Shown here: positions 1 through 7,409 of the stretch, one piece after another
Layout: the number at the start of each line of letters is the position of its first letter
Position numbering within the stretch: position 1 is the first letter of the stretch
Assembly: GCF_030546645.1 (NCBI RefSeq)
Contig: NZ_JAUOTO010000006.1
Coordinates: 558,001 to 622,000 of the forward strand
Direction: 5' to 3'
Length of the DNA: 64,000 nt
From: Flavitalea plasmicola
GTDB taxonomy: Bacteria > Bacteroidota > Bacteroidia > Chitinophagales > Chitinophagaceae
Made by a program: the position numbers and the translations under genes
Notes under the pieces: model-generated
Database searches by the model: none
Told to the model about the DNA's origin: nothing
The model's input: only the letters and a program-made list of their open reading frames with translations

Positions 1-1
1 C

Positions 2-544
2 GCCCTGCAAAAAGCCAGAGCATCCCTAAAGGACCGCTTTAAGGCCGAGATCTCAGGAGAATTTGAGCAGGATCCAAAGGACGTCATCTCCTGGAAGATA
101 GACAATCCCGGTCTGCGCCATACGGCGCCCGACCTGGTATATTCTACAGAGTTCACCGTGGATGGTCTCATCCAGCGGGCGGGGAATAATTTCCTGCTCA
201 ATATAGGTAAAGTGGTTAATTCTCCCCTGAAATTGACCCCCTCCCAGAGGACCCGCAATATAGATATCTATATGTCCTATGCCCGCACGCTGGACTGCAC
301 TGTGGCCTTCGACATTCCCCAGGGATATTCCGTACAGGGAGTGGATAAGCTCAACAAGACCTTGAACAATGATTGCGGATCAGTGGTCACCAGCGCCCAG
401 GTACAGGGCAGTCAGCTGATGGTGCATTTTAAAAGGACGTATAAACACGACCAGGAATCCGTAAACAAATGGCCTCAGTTACTCGCCATTATCGACGCGT
501 CTACGGAGTTCGCAGATCAGAAGGTGTTGTTGAAAAAGGGGTAA
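2..544 (+). CDS. C-terminal part of a DUF3857/transglutaminase-type protein (5' partial)
   Basis: The reading frame is open from the window edge to the TAA at 542-544, giving about 180 residues of a longer protein whose start lies outside. The visible part is beta-rich, without membrane segments. It ends in a region resembling the DUF3858 domain that closes Bacteroidota DUF3857/transglutaminase-like proteins: a PLKLTPSQRTRNIDI stretch, then a DIPQGYSV turn. Such proteins are usually exported and of unknown role. The GTG at 158 is internal, since coding continues upstream of it. The family call is an inference from this terminal domain only, because the catalytic core is not visible. Confidence 0.6.
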   Translation, partial: ALQKARASLKDRFKAEISGEFEQDPKDVISWKIDNPGLRHTAPDLVYSTEFTVDGLIQRAGNNFLLNIGKVVNSPLKLTPSQRTRNIDIYMSYARTLDCTVAFDIPQGYSVQGVDKLNKTLNNDCGSVVTSAQVQGSQLMVHFKRTYKHDQESVNKWPQLLAIIDASTEFADQKVLLKKG

Positions 545-612
545 ACCAATCCCTCCGCCCTGGCCGGTCATTTGCATAGGTTTTGTTAAGCCAATACTTA
601 AGGCCACAGATC

Positions 613-819
613 ATGAAAAAACTATGTGCCGCCTGCTTCCTGACGGCAATGCTTGCCGCATGTTCTACGCCCGGTCCGGTGACAGGGCGCCCCGACAGGA
701 ATGTAAGCACCAGCGGGACCATCGGTTCGGTAAAGGCCACGGACGGTCCCCCACCCGAGAAAATACCCGTCCCCAAGGTGCCGGACACCGCACGTCACAA
801 AAGGGACACTACGTTATAG
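613..819 (+). CDS. small lipoprotein
   Basis: A 68-residue protein starting at the ATG at 613, chosen because it opens directly with a lipoprotein signal: MKK, a hydrophobic stretch and the lipobox LAAC around residues 23-26. The mature part is short, rich in Pro, Thr and Lys, and has no recognisable domain. An upstream in-frame start at 583 would place non-hydrophobic residues before the signal and is less likely. Its end overlaps the convergent bestrophin gene by 6 bases. It lies 68 bases after the DUF3857-type gene and could be its distal operon member. Function unknown; probably anchored in the envelope. Confidence 0.6.
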   Translation: MKKLCAACFLTAMLAACSTPGPVTGRPDRNVSTSGTIGSVKATDGPPPEKIPVPKVPDTARHKRDTTL

Positions 820-1728
820 GACATAATATCTCTTCTTATGGGGCGCCGTTTCCGTATAATGGGGGACATCACTGATCATCTGCTTCAGATCCCGCTCAAT
901 GGTAAAGCAAATGGCCGTCATCGGAGTATCCGTGGGCTTGTTTTCAAAAGGGTCCTGTAGGTGGATCGCCATTTTTTCGATCAGGAAAAATACAGCGCCG
1001 ATGGCAATGACGACCGGGATGCTCATAAATCCAAAGAGATCCACCACCGCAAAAGGGAGCAGCAGGAAAAAGAACAGAAGGGAAAAATGAATATAAAGGC
1101 TGTAGGTGGCCGGGAATATGGTATTCTTTATCCTTTCGCATTTCCCCATGGCATCACAAAGCCGTGACAAAGTCCTGTCGATCTCCACCTGCTGATAGGA
1201 ATTCATCAAACCATTGTGATAAGCCTTCTGCAATTCCTGCCCATGCAGGTCAAGGATAGCCATGGGAGTATTGTTGAAATTTTTAATATGCTGCATATCG
1301 CTCCGGCTGATAAATTTTTCGATTCCATACTGGGTATCCTGGCCACGCAGGCTCCGGCTGAGGCTATAGCACCAGGCGATCTGCCTTTTGATAAACCGCG
1401 ACCTGATAAAATGTGCCTGCTCATCCTGGCCTGCAGTATGGGTGAACCAATTGATCTGCCTGGCCAGGCTTCGGCTGTCGTTCACGATGGATCCCCAGAT
1501 GGTCCTGGCTTCCCACCAGCGATCATACGCCTGGTTGGACCGGAAAGCCAGCAGTAAAGAGATCACCGTTCCCATGATCATAGGCACGGATAAGGGAATG
1601 GTAAGGTTGGTAAATTGAAATACTTTGTATAGAATAGCCACTCCCATGGCATACAGGCTTAACAGGATCAGCTCTGTCCTGATCTTCCCCATGATATACT
1701 TGATAGGGATATTTTTTTTCAGTAACAT
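814..1728 (-). CDS. bestrophin family anion channel-like membrane protein
   Basis: 304 residues, matching bacterial bestrophin (UPF0187) proteins of about 300 aa. Hydrophobic segments lie near residues 19-40, 44-62, 211-232 and 236-255. The strongly conserved family segment RSNQAYDRWWEAR follows the second segment at about 63-75, and another family stretch (DPFENKPTDTPM) precedes the C-terminus. Characterised members are pentameric ion channels of the inner membrane; bacterial selectivity varies, so the ion is not assigned. The ATG at 1728 lies one base after the stop of the Usp-like gene, so the two are very probably cotranscribed downstream of the two-component system. Confidence 0.85.
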   Translation of the reverse strand: MLLKKNIPIKYIMGKIRTELILLSLYAMGVAILYKVFQFTNLTIPLSVPMIMGTVISLLLAFRSNQAYDRWWEARTIWGSIVNDSRSLARQINWFTHTAGQDEQAHFIRSRFIKRQIAWCYSLSRSLRGQDTQYGIEKFISRSDMQHIKNFNNTPMAILDLHGQELQKAYHNGLMNSYQQVEIDRTLSRLCDAMGKCERIKNTIFPATYSLYIHFSLLFFFLLLPFAVVDLFGFMSIPVVIAIGAVFFLIEKMAIHLQDPFENKPTDTPMTAICFTIERDLKQMISDVPHYTETAPHKKRYYVL

Positions 1729-1729
1729 A

Positions 1730-2215
1730 TCAGGCTAACATTTTTTCTTTATACAAAAGCGTTGTCAGAACCCCTACTTCATTTTGTCTGCCCTTTTCCA
1801 CATATACGATGGGGACCTTGCACTTTCTTAATGTCCGTATACAGCTGACGGATTGTGGAAGCCTGTTTTCATACACATGGTCTTCCAGCAAATACACGGA
1901 TTGGATATTACGCCCCTGCATGTAATGACGAAGGTAAGCCCGGGAATTGCCATACAGGAATTCGAACGACAGGAGATGGATAATGGAAGCATATTTCTTT
2001 CTCAGCATCTCAATCGCTTCCAGGAAAGAGGGAGGCAGCATTTTATAAGGTTTTCTTTCCTGTAGGAATAGCAGGTCCATGATACCCGTGGGAAGATCCA
2101 AAGTATGAATGATATAGATATTGCATTGCTCCCCACCTGCATTTTTGCAGATCTCATGAATGGGGTACAGCGAGGTGACGGTAAGATCGGTCGGTAATAA
2201 TATGTTTTTTTTCAT
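1730..2215 (-). CDS. UspA-like universal stress protein
   Basis: 161 residues beginning MKKNILLPTDLT, the typical first beta strand of a Usp domain. The C-terminal half has the alternating strand/helix pattern and ends in a KVPIVYVEK strand like Usp proteins. The ATP-binding G-2x-G-9x-G-[ST] signature is not visible, so it is probably of the non-nucleotide-binding type. It is the first gene after the histidine kinase, 112 bases away, and that gap carries four GTAA(G/A)AA copies in 11-bp phase, which suggests control by the neighbouring response regulator. It is nearly fused to the bestrophin gene downstream. Its precise role is unknown. Confidence 0.65.
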   Translation of the reverse strand: MKKNILLPTDLTVTSLYPIHEICKNAGGEQCNIYIIHTLDLPTGIMDLLFLQERKPYKMLPPSFLEAIEMLRKKYASIIHLLSFEFLYGNSRAYLRHYMQGRNIQSVYLLEDHVYENRLPQSVSCIRTLRKCKVPIVYVEKGRQNEVGVLTTLLYKEKMLA

Positions 2216-2249
2216 ACGCTTTAATTTGACGGCAAGATGCGCTCCCGGC

Positions 2250-2311
2250 GTAAGAAAGCGGTAAAAAAGAAATTGGGAAGGAATAAAAGTTCGGTAAGAA
2301 TCCGGTAAGAA
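2250..2311. promoter_or_regulatory. four in-phase GTAA(G/A)AA repeats, candidate response-regulator operator
   Basis: Copies of GTAAGAA or GTAAAAA begin at 2250, 2261, 2294 and 2305. Each pair is spaced 11 bases and the pairs are 33 bases apart, so all four fall on one face of the helix; the two right-hand copies share CGGTAAGAA exactly. The array fills the gap between the kinase stop and the usp start. OmpR/PhoB-type regulators bind tandem direct repeats of 10-11 bp, so this is probably a site for the adjacent regulator. Which regulator binds is inference. Confidence 0.55.
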
Positions 2312-2327
2312 ACCTGCGCGGACGCGG

Positions 2328-3686
2328 CTAAAGAGGGAATTTGATGATCACTTCGGTGCCGATATTTTCCTTGGAATGTATTTCGATGCTCCCCTTATAA
2401 AGGTTGACGATATTGCGGGCCAGCGGTAGACCAATGCCATAGCCACGGGTATTTTTGACATTGGACGCCCTGAAGAAAGGGTCGAAAATATGCTTGAGGT
2501 CGGCGGACGGAATGCCAATGCCCTGGTCACTGATGATAAAAATGACATGCGTTTTGCTGGCTGCGACAGCAAAGGCCACCAGTTTTTCCCCGGAATACTT
2601 ACAGGCATTCAAAAGCACATTGGAGAGCGCCAGCTCGAATAGCTGGGCATTCCCCCGTATGGTCAGTTCACGACTGACCTCCGGACGCAGACTCAGGTCC
2701 AGCTTTACGGGACATTTCGGATATACGTTCCAGACCACTTGCAGACTGTTGTGGACCAGCTCGTCTACGCCCACCTGCTCATACACCAGCGTGCCATGAA
2801 AGCTGGACTGCGCCAGTTCCAGCAGCCCGCTCGTAATAGCTTTTAATTTTTCGGCCTCGCTCATAATGATCCGCAGGGCCTCCCGGTATTCCTCGGGATC
2901 ACGCTGTCTCGCCAGCGATAGATCCGCCTCTCCAATAATGGCCGTTAAAGGCGTATTCAGCTCGTGCGAAGCATTGCTGACAAAATTATTTTGTGTCTCA
3001 AATGCCGTCTCCAGCCGGGAAAGCATATCATTAAAAGTGGTAGCGAGAAAAGATATTTCGTCTTTCCCGCTCCGGACCTCCAGGCGCTCATGCAAGGACG
3101 TGACGCTGATATTGGTCACTCTTTTCGCGATATTCCGGATAGGGGAAAGCACCTGCCGGGAAAAGAGGAGGCCAATGCTGAAAAGCACGATGGTAGAAAT
3201 GATACACGCCGTCACCAGGATCCTGAAGAGGTTCAAAAGAAAATTTTGCGCGTAGCTGTGCACCGCCGAGACGATGATGAGGTATTCCCCTTGCCTGGCC
3301 GAATGAACGATGCCTGCAAAAAACTGGAAATGATGCCTGCTTACCGCTTTCCCATCTTTTTGTGCATCGGCAAAGAACTTTTTCCCCGCAGTCTTGTATA
3401 AGACGGTGTTCCTTATCCTGTCGAGCGTGTCCGTCCTTATGAGATACTCTTCCTCTTCCGGCAGCCGCTGCAGATGCTGCCTGCGTAATTTTTCATAGGC
3501 ATCCTGGCTTTGCTCATTGATGTCAAAGTTTATTTTAGAAGCAACTACAGCCCTCAGCTCCAGGCGGGTATAGAAATCCTGAAAGGCCTTCTCGTTGGCG
3601 AAATAATAGATGGCCGTGCTCAGCATCACAATGACGGAAAGACAGAGCAACGTAAAAAGAAGAGTGATCTTTAATTGGATCTTCAT
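2328..3686 (-). CDS. sensor histidine kinase (HAMP, HisKA, HATPase)
   Basis: 452 residues. There is a membrane segment near 7-30, an extracytoplasmic domain of about 115 residues, a second membrane segment near 152-176, a HAMP linker and a HisKA domain with the phospho-acceptor His241 in SNASHELNTPL. The ATPase domain shows the N box (LLNACKYSG), G1 box (DQGIGIP), F box (FDPFFR) and G2 box (GYGIGLPLA). The start lies 4 bases after the response-regulator stop, so the two are cotranscribed. The signal it senses is unknown. It is clearly paralogous to the kinase at 21579 (both open MKI..KI.LLFTLL). Confidence 0.93.
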   Translation of the reverse strand: MKIQLKITLLFTLLCLSVIVMLSTAIYYFANEKAFQDFYTRLELRAVVASKINFDINEQSQDAYEKLRRQHLQRLPEEEEYLIRTDTLDRIRNTVLYKTAGKKFFADAQKDGKAVSRHHFQFFAGIVHSARQGEYLIIVSAVHSYAQNFLLNLFRILVTACIISTIVLFSIGLLFSRQVLSPIRNIAKRVTNISVTSLHERLEVRSGKDEISFLATTFNDMLSRLETAFETQNNFVSNASHELNTPLTAIIGEADLSLARQRDPEEYREALRIIMSEAEKLKAITSGLLELAQSSFHGTLVYEQVGVDELVHNSLQVVWNVYPKCPVKLDLSLRPEVSRELTIRGNAQLFELALSNVLLNACKYSGEKLVAFAVAASKTHVIFIISDQGIGIPSADLKHIFDPFFRASNVKNTRGYGIGLPLARNIVNLYKGSIEIHSKENIGTEVIIKFPL

Positions 3687-3690
3687 AGGG

Positions 3691-4395
3691 TCATTCGTCT
3701 TTTAAAATGTAACCCATGCCGACAACGGTGCGAATAACGCGTCCGCCGGGCGCATCATCCAGCTTTTTGCGTAAATAATTGATATAAACGTCCACCGACT
3801 TGGTATTCAGATTGAAGTCATAACCCCATACCTTCTCGAGAATATCCATCCTGGAAAGCACCTTTCTGGGATTTCGCATCAAATATTCCAGCAGCCTGAA
3901 TTCCGTGGCGGTAAGATCGATGGTCCTGCCACCCCGTTGCGCATTCTTCTCATCCAGGTTCAGCGTAATATCGGAGAATACAAGCACATTCCGCGCATGG
4001 CCATGGCTGGCTTCGGGAGAAGGGCCTGCCGGGACCCGGCGCAGCAGCGATCGGACCCTGGCCAGCAATTCCGCTATTTTGAAAGGTTTGGTAAGGTAGT
4101 CGTCCGCCCCGGCATCCAGCCCCATTACAATATTGTCCACCGAACCAAGCGCCGTCAGCATCAATACAGGCGTGCGGATCCCCTGTTCACGTATCCTTCG
4201 GCACAGGTCCATGCCATTGCCGCCTGGCAGCATGACATCCAGGATGAAAAGCTCGTAGGTGAAGCGGGAAATATGATCCCAGGCGGATGCTCCATCCATG
4301 GCGACAGAGACATCATATTGATCTTCCATCAGGGCCTTCTTTATGACAGCGGCCACGGAATGCTCGTCTTCAATAAGTAATATACGGGTGTTCAT
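3691..4395 (-). CDS. OmpR-family response regulator
   Basis: 234 residues. The receiver domain covers about 1-115, with the acidic pair E10/D11, phospho-acceptor Asp53 in ILDVMLP and Lys103 in YLTKPF. A winged-helix DNA-binding domain of the OmpR/PhoB type covers about 140-233 (LTATEFRLLEYLM, SVDVYINYLRKKL). Its ATG overlaps the TGA of the upstream cyclophilin gene by four bases (ATGA), which implies translational coupling. The cognate kinase follows after 4 bases. Likely targets are the tandem repeats ahead of the usp-bestrophin pair. Confidence 0.95.
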   Translation of the reverse strand: MNTRILLIEDEHSVAAVIKKALMEDQYDVSVAMDGASAWDHISRFTYELFILDVMLPGGNGMDLCRRIREQGIRTPVLMLTALGSVDNIVMGLDAGADDYLTKPFKIAELLARVRSLLRRVPAGPSPEASHGHARNVLVFSDITLNLDEKNAQRGGRTIDLTATEFRLLEYLMRNPRKVLSRMDILEKVWGYDFNLNTKSVDVYINYLRKKLDDAPGGRVIRTVVGMGYILKDE

Positions 4396-4976
4396 TTTCT
4401 TACAATTTCATAAATAGCCACCGGCGGATCAAAGGCCTGGTTATTCTCCGGCCTTGCATAAATATTCCGCACAATATCCATGCCCTTAACGACCTTTCCA
4501 AAAGCCGCGTAGCCCTGCCCGTCAGGGTTATTGTCACCCCCATAGTCAAACCCCGGCTGATCTCCCACACAGATAAAGAATTCCGTCGTAGCCGTACCGG
4601 GTGTCGTACGCGCCAGTGAGATCACCCCATCCTTGTGCAGGATATGGGTCTGTTGCGTGCTCTCATGGGGTATCCCTGGAAGAGAGGAAGCCCTCTTTTG
4701 ATCCGTCCGCCAGATACCTCCCTGGATCAATTCGGATTTAGCGGCCTCCGAAGACTGGTTGTCATCATTCAGCACCCGGTAGAAGGAACTATTGCGGTAA
4801 AAACCAGAGTCGACATAAGATAAAAAAGCCGCCACCGTCTTTGGCGCCTGCGCGGGATATAGCTCCACTTCAATATCACCCGCAGCGGTCTTGATCCGCA
4901 CATGTGGTTGCTTACTATCACCGCCGCCGCAGGACGACAAAAAAAAGGTACATATCAAAAAAATCGTGATTCGCAT
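4392..4976 (-). CDS. cyclophilin-type peptidyl-prolyl isomerase lipoprotein
   Basis: 194 residues from the ATG at 4976, chosen because the protein then starts with a lipoprotein signal ending in the lipobox LSSC (Cys16); upstream in-frame starts add 48 residues ahead of the signal. The rest is a cyclophilin domain: AGDIEVELYPAQAPKTV, ELIQGGIW, GVISLARTTPGTATTEFFICVG and GYAAFGKVVKGMDIV. It catalyses proline isomerisation in the periplasm or outer membrane. The typical core motif FHRV is replaced by FYRVLND, and the catalytic Arg is kept. Its stop overlaps the regulator start, so this folding factor heads the two-component operon. Confidence 0.88.
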   Translation of the reverse strand: MRITIFLICTFFLSSCGGGDSKQPHVRIKTAAGDIEVELYPAQAPKTVAAFLSYVDSGFYRNSSFYRVLNDDNQSSEAAKSELIQGGIWRTDQKRASSLPGIPHESTQQTHILHKDGVISLARTTPGTATTEFFICVGDQPGFDYGGDNNPDGQGYAAFGKVVKGMDIVRNIYARPENNQAFDPPVAIYEIVRK

Positions 4977-5013
4977 ACGCCTCAAATTACCTAAATAATA
5001 GCGATATTCACGA

Positions 5014-5676
5014 ATGCAATTGGACTTCCCTTTTCTGCAATTGGTATTCACAGGGTTCATTTCACTGTTTCCGGCAGTCAACCCGGTGGGCTCGGCCTTC
5101 ATCGTCGACCCTCTGCTCATGGGCCTGAACGGCCCGGAACGCAGGGCCGCTTCAAAAAGAATAGCCTTTTATTGTTTCCTCATCTGCACGGTATCCATCC
5201 TAATCGGCACCTATATAATGGAGCTTTTCGGTATCTCCATTCCTATTGTCCAGCTGGCCGGCGGCCTCATGATCTGCCGGATGGGGTGGCAGCTGCTGAC
5301 CACCGAGGATGCCATCAAAAGCAGTAAAGAGACGGCCCAGCCGGAAAGAAAGGCCGGTGACATCGAGAACATCCTCTTCTATCCTGTGTCCTTTCCCATG
5401 ACCACCGGAGCCGGTACTATCTCTGTCCTGCTGACCCTCAGCGCTCACGGTGAAGACAATGACATCAGCAAGCACCTGGTAAAGCTGGTCGCACTTTTCA
5501 TTGCCGTCCTCCTCATTTGCCTGTTAATCTATATCTGTTATGCCAATACGCCACGCCTGATCAAAAGATTGGGACCCAGGGGCGAACAGATCGTAAACAG
5601 GCTCAGCGCCTTCCTGGTCTTTTGCATTGGGATGCAGATCGCCTCCGCCGGCATCAGGACCCTGCTGAAGACTTGA
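5014..5676 (+). CDS. MarC family integral membrane protein
   Basis: 220 residues with six hydrophobic segments and the family's N-terminal signature LFPAVNPVGSAFIVDPL; family members are about 200-220 aa. The conserved segment FPMTTGAGTISVLLTL opens the second half. MarC proteins are inner-membrane proteins without an established transport substrate; the historical link to multiple antibiotic resistance has been withdrawn. The ATG at 5014 lies only 37 bases from the divergent cyclophilin start, so the two promoters must overlap. The gene converges on the ABC ATPase gene with 9 bases between stops. Confidence 0.88.
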   Translation: MQLDFPFLQLVFTGFISLFPAVNPVGSAFIVDPLLMGLNGPERRAASKRIAFYCFLICTVSILIGTYIMELFGISIPIVQLAGGLMICRMGWQLLTTEDAIKSSKETAQPERKAGDIENILFYPVSFPMTTGAGTISVLLTLSAHGEDNDISKHLVKLVALFIAVLLICLLIYICYANTPRLIKRLGPRGEQIVNRLSAFLVFCIGMQIASAGIRTLLKT

Positions 5677-5685
5677 TGCCACCCT

Positions 5686-6585
5686 CTATAGACAAGCCTT
5701 GATCTCCCGGATAGTCTCCGTAAAAGCCTTTTTCTCCTGCACATGCTCCTGCCATGCCAGCCCCCTTTCCATCAGGTCGATGCTCTGCACGATGGTTGAA
5801 CCCTCCAGACCATTTTTTTTACCCAGGATGAACACCGTATCGGATATAGCCACCGTCGTAACGATATCATGCGAAACAATGATCAGCGTTTTGAACTCAT
5901 GGGACAGCGATACTTTCAACAGAAGACTCACCACCTTATCCAGCACACAGACGTCCAGACCCGAAAATGGCTCATCCAGCAAAAGAAAATCAGATCCCTT
6001 CAGGAGCTGTTGAATGATGCTGACCCTTTGTTGCTGACCACCGGACAGCTGCTTCGGATAGCGCTTCAGGACATCTGAAAGATCGAATTGTGCCGCATAT
6101 TCCAATATAGCGTCGTTTTCAGCACCCATCAGTGCCTTATTCTGATGCGCCGCCAACCGCAGGGATTGTTCCACGGTCCTCCATCCAAACTGATAGTAGT
6201 TCTGAAAGATGACGCCCATATCCCCCGCATGCACAGGACGCAAGGTCCACGGTTTGCCAGAACGAACCGGAGGTTCGTCGTCCGAAGGACAGATATTAGC
6301 GCTATCCGGAAAACGGGTTATATTTTTCGGCGACCCGTTTTCCGGACATCCGCGGACAAGGATCTCTCCCTTATCCGGCTTTTGAAGACCTGAGAGGATA
6401 CGAAAAAGCTGTGTCTTGCCAATCCCGCTGCGCCCGATCAGCGAAACCACCTGTCCCTGCTGTATGCCTGGCCGGATTATGTCGTCGATGCTGAAATTGA
6501 TATCGCTCAGGATGCATTTATTGTCATAAGTGAGGGAAATGTTTTTCACCTGAAGAAGCGTTTCCCCCTTGCTATAAATAGTCAT
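5686..6585 (-). CDS. ABC transporter ATPase (nitrate/taurine type) with in-frame insertion
   Basis: 299 residues from the ATG at 6585, two bases after the permease stop; an earlier in-frame start at 6615 overlaps the permease. Walker A is GRSGIGKT (51-58), the Q-loop is Gln128 in VIFQNY, the signature is LSGGQQQR (180-187), Walker B is FLLLDEP (200-206) and the H-loop is His239, so it should be an active ATPase. Relatives have about 250-265 residues. The excess lies between Walker A and the Q-loop at about 80-113, exactly where the DNA is a string of palindromes. It presumably powers the permease upstream, with the SBP-OmpA fusion as substrate receptor. Confidence 0.88.
   Translation of the reverse strand: MTIYSKGETLLQVKNISLTYDNKCILSDINFSIDDIIRPGIQQGQVVSLIGRSGIGKTQLFRILSGLQKPDKGEILVRGCPENGSPKNITRFPDSANICPSDDEPPVRSGKPWTLRPVHAGDMGVIFQNYYQFGWRTVEQSLRLAAHQNKALMGAENDAILEYAAQFDLSDVLKRYPKQLSGGQQQRVSIIQQLLKGSDFLLLDEPFSGLDVCVLDKVVSLLLKVSLSHEFKTLIIVSHDIVTTVAISDTVFILGKKNGLEGSTIVQSIDLMERGLAWQEHVQEKKAFTETIREIKACL
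6247..6348. repeat. palindromic insertion element inside the ABC ATPase gene
   Basis: About 100 bases made of consecutive inverted repeats: 6262-6268 with 6272-6278 (ACGAACC, loop GGA), 6280-6283 with 6287-6290 (GTCC, loop GAA), and a perfect 14-bp pair, 6305-6318 with 6333-6346 (TCCGGAAAACGGGT). The stretch is in frame, contains no stop on the coding strand, and adds about 34 residues that relatives lack. This resembles protein-coding palindromic elements such as the Rickettsia RPEs. The exact ends are estimated from the protein and have no visible target duplication. Confidence 0.55.
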
Positions 6586-6587
6586 GA

Positions 6588-7343
6588 TTACAATTTTGTA
6601 TATGGGAAGAACCAATGGCGGAGTCTTCCCAAAAGGTGATCAAAGAAAAGTCCCAGGCCAAAGATCACGGCCTGTAAGGCGATCACATGCACCAGGTCAT
6701 TGTATTTATTATACTTGATCAGCAGCGTACCGATGCCCCCTTCGCTCATGCTCAATCCCTCTACCATAGTGATCATCATCCAGGCAATGGCAAAGTTTTG
6801 CCGTACGACCTCAAAAACCTGGTCGGCCTTACCAACGACGATCACTTCATACAGGCTCTGCCAGCGGCTGTATCCCAAGGTCTGACAAAGCTCGAACTCC
6901 TGTGCATTGGTCTGCAGGATCACAGAGAGGAATGAAGTCGTAAAGAAGGGCACGATGCCGAAGACCAGCAACGAGAGCTTCAGCTGACTGCCATCCCTCG
7001 TCAGCAACGTGAAAATGAAGATGAGGCCCGTTAGGGTAAGATACCTGCACTTCACGATGAAATGGGCGAGCGGCCGGAAAAAAGGCACTACCGACAGATA
7101 CGAGAACACGAGGGTGATCAACACCGAATAAAACAGGGCTTTCAATGTCAGCAACAGGCTCACCAGCACATTGTCCCACAGCAGACTGCTGGTAAAGAGC
7201 CCTCCCAGGGCTTCCCCGATCCGCAAAGGCGAAGGTATAAGACCCACCGGAGCAGCCTGCCATATTGAAAGCAGCACGATCACCTGTATTGCTACCAGCA
7301 TAATGACCGTGGTCCGGTGGATCCTTTCAAAAGGTTTGAACAT
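6588..7343 (-). CDS. ABC transporter permease (BPD_transp_1 type)
   Basis: 251 residues from the ATG at 7343. A TTG ten codons upstream would start inside the hairpin at 7360-7382 and is rejected. There are about six hydrophobic segments. An EAA-type loop is visible at ELCQTLGYSRWQSLYEV, which docks the ATPase in SsuC/NrtB/TauC-like permeases. The conserved Gly in the EAA loop is present. It is the inner-membrane channel of the system whose receptor is the SBP-OmpA protein. The family transports oxyanions, sulfonates or thiamine precursors; the substrate here cannot be read from the sequence. Confidence 0.85.
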   Translation of the reverse strand: MFKPFERIHRTTVIMLVAIQVIVLLSIWQAAPVGLIPSPLRIGEALGGLFTSSLLWDNVLVSLLLTLKALFYSVLITLVFSYLSVVPFFRPLAHFIVKCRYLTLTGLIFIFTLLTRDGSQLKLSLLVFGIVPFFTTSFLSVILQTNAQEFELCQTLGYSRWQSLYEVIVVGKADQVFEVVRQNFAIAWMMITMVEGLSMSEGGIGTLLIKYNKYNDLVHVIALQAVIFGLGLFFDHLLGRLRHWFFPYTKL

Positions 7344-7359
7344 AGCACGTACAATTAAT

Positions 7360-7382
7360 GGGGGCGGCGACAAACCGCCCCC
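7360..7382. terminator. GC-rich hairpin between receptor and permease genes
   Basis: A perfect 8-bp stem (GGGGGCGG with CCGCCCCC) around a 7-base loop lies 27 bases after the SBP-OmpA stop. Read on the minus strand it is followed by ATTAATT rather than a T-run, so it is more likely an attenuator or an mRNA-stabilising hairpin than a full terminator. This would keep receptor levels above those of permease and ATPase, as in many ABC operons. Confidence 0.5.
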
Positions 7383-7409
7383 GGTTAAACAATCTAAAGT
7401 CCACTTACA

